Positions 4,994 to 5,936 of a stretch of 5,936 nt of DNA are shown one piece after another. The DNA is from Pseudobdellovibrionaceae bacterium (GTDB taxonomy: Bacteria; Bdellovibrionota; Bdellovibrionia; Bdellovibrionales; Bdellovibrionaceae). The stretch lies in NCBI GenBank assembly GCA_947374445.1, contig CANCBY010000160.1:1-5936 (forward strand), given 5' to 3'. Position 1 is the first letter of the stretch, and each line of letters opens with the position of its first letter. The translations under genes were made by a program, and so were the position numbers. A model generated the notes under the pieces. The model made no database searches. It worked only from the letters and a program-made list of their open reading frames with translations, and had not been told where the DNA came from.

Positions 4994-5803
4994 CTAACGG
5001 CTTTCTAGCTGAAGCAGTTTTCGGAGATTTTGGCTAGAGATGTCAAGAATTTCCTCTGGAGAACGCCCCTTGATCACGCCCACAGCTTGAGCCACTCCCC
5101 ACAGGCTTTCAGAAGGATTGAGCCCTCCTTGAAATTGGTCTCCTGGCTGATCAGGGGCATCGGTCTCGATAAGAAGGCTTTGTAGTGGAATCTCGCGCAC
5201 TGCTTGCCTGAGGCGCTCGTTACTAGCTCGGGCCAGAGGCCCACCCACTGAAATCAGAAGATTCAACCGCAGGTAGCGCTCGACTTGCGCAGCTGTGCCG
5301 TTGAACGAGTGTACAAAACCACCGCGGGGAGGAACTCCCCAAATTTGCAAAATCTTCTCGGCCTCCTCAAAGGCACGCACAATGTGAAGCACCACAGGTT
5401 TGTGGGCCGCAACAGCCATCTCAAGCTGTGTTTCAAAGCAAGTGATCTGACGAGCTTCAGAATCGCCGGCAATGTGCGGGCGAAGATCAAGCCCCATCTC
5501 ACCCATGACAAGACATTGGTTTTGCATCTTAGCCAACTGATCAAGTGCTGTCTCGCACTCGTCATCGCTGTGAGCCGCCACCCAATATGGATGCAATCCC
5601 AACACCGGCCAAATCTCAGGAAATATTTTATTCAGCCGCAATTGCTTGTTCCAGTCCTCTGGACCAATGCCGCCTTGTAGATGTTGGCGAATACCAAGAC
5701 TCGCGGCCGCCGCAAGCCAGGCTTTACGTACCTGCTCGTCGACAGAGTCCAGTCGAGAGTCGGCGAGATGAGAATGGCTGTCGATAAAATCTTTTGTCTG
5801 CAT
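4994..5803 (-). CDS. TatD-family metal-dependent hydrolase, YjjV-type
   Basis: A 269-residue amidohydrolase-fold protein of the TatD family, likely a divalent-metal-dependent 3'-5' exonuclease or related hydrolase. Metal ligands expected for the family are all visible: H10 and H12 in IDSHSHL, E102 in GEMGLD, H140 in PVVLHIVRAFEEA, H165 in GGFVHSFNG, and D215 in LLIETDAPDQPG. The stretch after D215 (DQFQGGLNPSESL) closely resembles the E. coli YjjV segment 'LNGFQGQPNRPEQ', so I place it nearer YjjV than TatD itself. The start is the ATG at 5803; a GTG at 5806 directly precedes it and would add one residue, but no Shine-Dalgarno supports either. A TATGAT box sits 6 nt upstream. It heads the transcript that continues into tcdA. 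Its natural substrate is unknown. Confidence 0.9.
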   Translation of the reverse strand: MQTKDFIDSHSHLADSRLDSVDEQVRKAWLAAAASLGIRQHLQGGIGPEDWNKQLRLNKIFPEIWPVLGLHPYWVAAHSDDECETALDQLAKMQNQCLVMGEMGLDLRPHIAGDSEARQITCFETQLEMAVAAHKPVVLHIVRAFEEAEKILQIWGVPPRGGFVHSFNGTAAQVERYLRLNLLISVGGPLARASNERLRQAVREIPLQSLLIETDAPDQPGDQFQGGLNPSESLWGVAQAVGVIKGRSPEEILDISSQNLRKLLQLESR

Positions 5804-5809
5804 CACCAG

Positions 5810-5838
5810 ATCATAGTCGAGATGCGTGAAACATTCAT
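5810..5838 (-). promoter_or_regulatory. Probable promoter of tatD-tcdA, leaderless configuration
   Basis: The minus strand reads TATGAT at 5810-5815, five of six matches to the -10 consensus, with ATGAAT (three of six) 17 nt further upstream at 5833-5838 as a weak -35. The -10 box ends 6 nt before the ATG at 5803, so transcription would begin at or very near the start codon. Confidence 0.4.
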
Positions 5839-5863
5839 CTCATTTCAGGACTCTTGAAATGAG
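5839..5863. promoter_or_regulatory. 9-bp perfect inverted repeat between divergent genes
   Basis: CTCATTTCA and TGAAATGAG are exact inverse complements around a 7-nt spacer. The element abuts the weak -35 of tatD, has no T-tract, and so looks more like a protein-binding site for the divergent pair than a terminator. The binding factor is unknown. Confidence 0.4.
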
Positions 5864-5894
5864 CCACCATCGCCGAAAAGAAATAAGGTCACGT

Positions 5895-5930
5895 ATGACC
5901 GATGAACTGCTCATGGAGGCCCCGAGATGA
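5895..5930 (+). CDS. Possible 11-residue upstream ORF (leader peptide)
   Basis: ATG at 5895 encodes MTDELLMEAPR and stops at TGA 5928-5930, which overlaps the ATG at 5927 (ATGA). An AAGG lies 6 nt upstream (5885-5888). This layout could couple translation to the next gene. It is very short, so chance cannot be excluded. Confidence 0.25.
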   Translation: MTDELLMEAPR

Positions 5931-5936
5931 AGAATT
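5927..5936 (+). CDS. Start of a divergent gene, cut by window end
   Basis: Only ATG-AAG-AAT-T is visible (M-K-N). It is called because a full GGAGG (5915-5919) stands 7 nt upstream of the ATG, an ideal spacing, and because tatD transcribed in the opposite direction leaves room for a divergent gene. No product can be named; the Met-Lys-Asn start is compatible with many proteins, including those with signal peptides. Confidence 0.4.

Noticed and set aside
4591..5037. 148-residue + strand frame opposite tcdA and the 3' end of tatD
   Set aside because: Antisense to well-supported motifs (GLGGVG loop of TcdA) and crosses the tcdA-tatD junction; no recognisable domain.
5285..5680. 131-residue + strand frame opposite tatD
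   Set aside because: Shadow of the metal-ligand-bearing TatD frame; no start signal or family features.

Overview
The window reads as ordinary, gene-dense bacterial chromosome of moderate GC content (mid-40s percent by eye, not computed). It has SD-led short operons, small intergenic gaps and one small accessory insertion. The gene set (ABC-2 permease, OsmC, a deoxyhypusine-synthase-like enzyme, TcdA, a YjjV-type TatD nuclease, BrnT/BrnA) fits a Gram-negative bacterium. A Bdellovibrio-like lineage is my guess from general impression only; nothing here proves the taxon.

Layout. On the + strand, positions 1-693 hold the 3' part of an ABC-2 family permease, followed after 25 nt by an OsmC-family peroxidase-like gene (719-1126). 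This pair converges on a minus-strand gene for an unrecognised membrane protein (1123-1854). The two stop codons share a single CTAG. The 5' end of the membrane-protein gene is ambiguous: a second minus-strand frame (1758-1970) overlaps it and looks like its displaced N-terminus, so either a frameshift or a true gene overlap is present. Next, on the minus strand, is a compact BrnT toxin / BrnA-type antitoxin pair (2070-2638). It sits between two copies of a 53-bp direct repeat (1996-2048 and 2751-2803, 48/53 identical). The right copy covers one arm of the terminator of the next gene and the left copy carries only that one arm. The TA pair therefore looks like a cassette that entered, or was duplicated into, the region just downstream of a terminator.

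From 2787 to 5803 everything is on the minus strand. In transcription order it is a YjjV-type TatD metal-dependent nuclease, tRNA threonylcarbamoyladenosine dehydratase (tcdA), an overlooked 43-residue single-span membrane protein (3934-4065), and a deoxyhypusine-synthase-like enzyme (2855-3844) with its own probable promoter and a strong hairpin-U terminator. The tatD start has a TATGAT box exactly 6 nt upstream and no Shine-Dalgarno sequence, which suggests a leaderless message. A perfect 9-bp inverted repeat (5839-5863) lies just upstream, between tatD and a divergent + strand gene whose start is probably at 5927, at the window edge.

How the genes work together: tatD-tcdA-small ORF look co-transcribed. 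TcdA finishes the ct6A37 modification of ANN-decoding tRNAs. The DHS-like enzyme most likely works in polyamine (homospermidine or spermidine) chemistry, because bacteria lack the eIF5A substrate. The permease is part of an exporter whose ATPase lies outside the window. I see no CRISPR array, tRNA, rRNA or transposase. There is no gene-free stretch longer than 300 bases.
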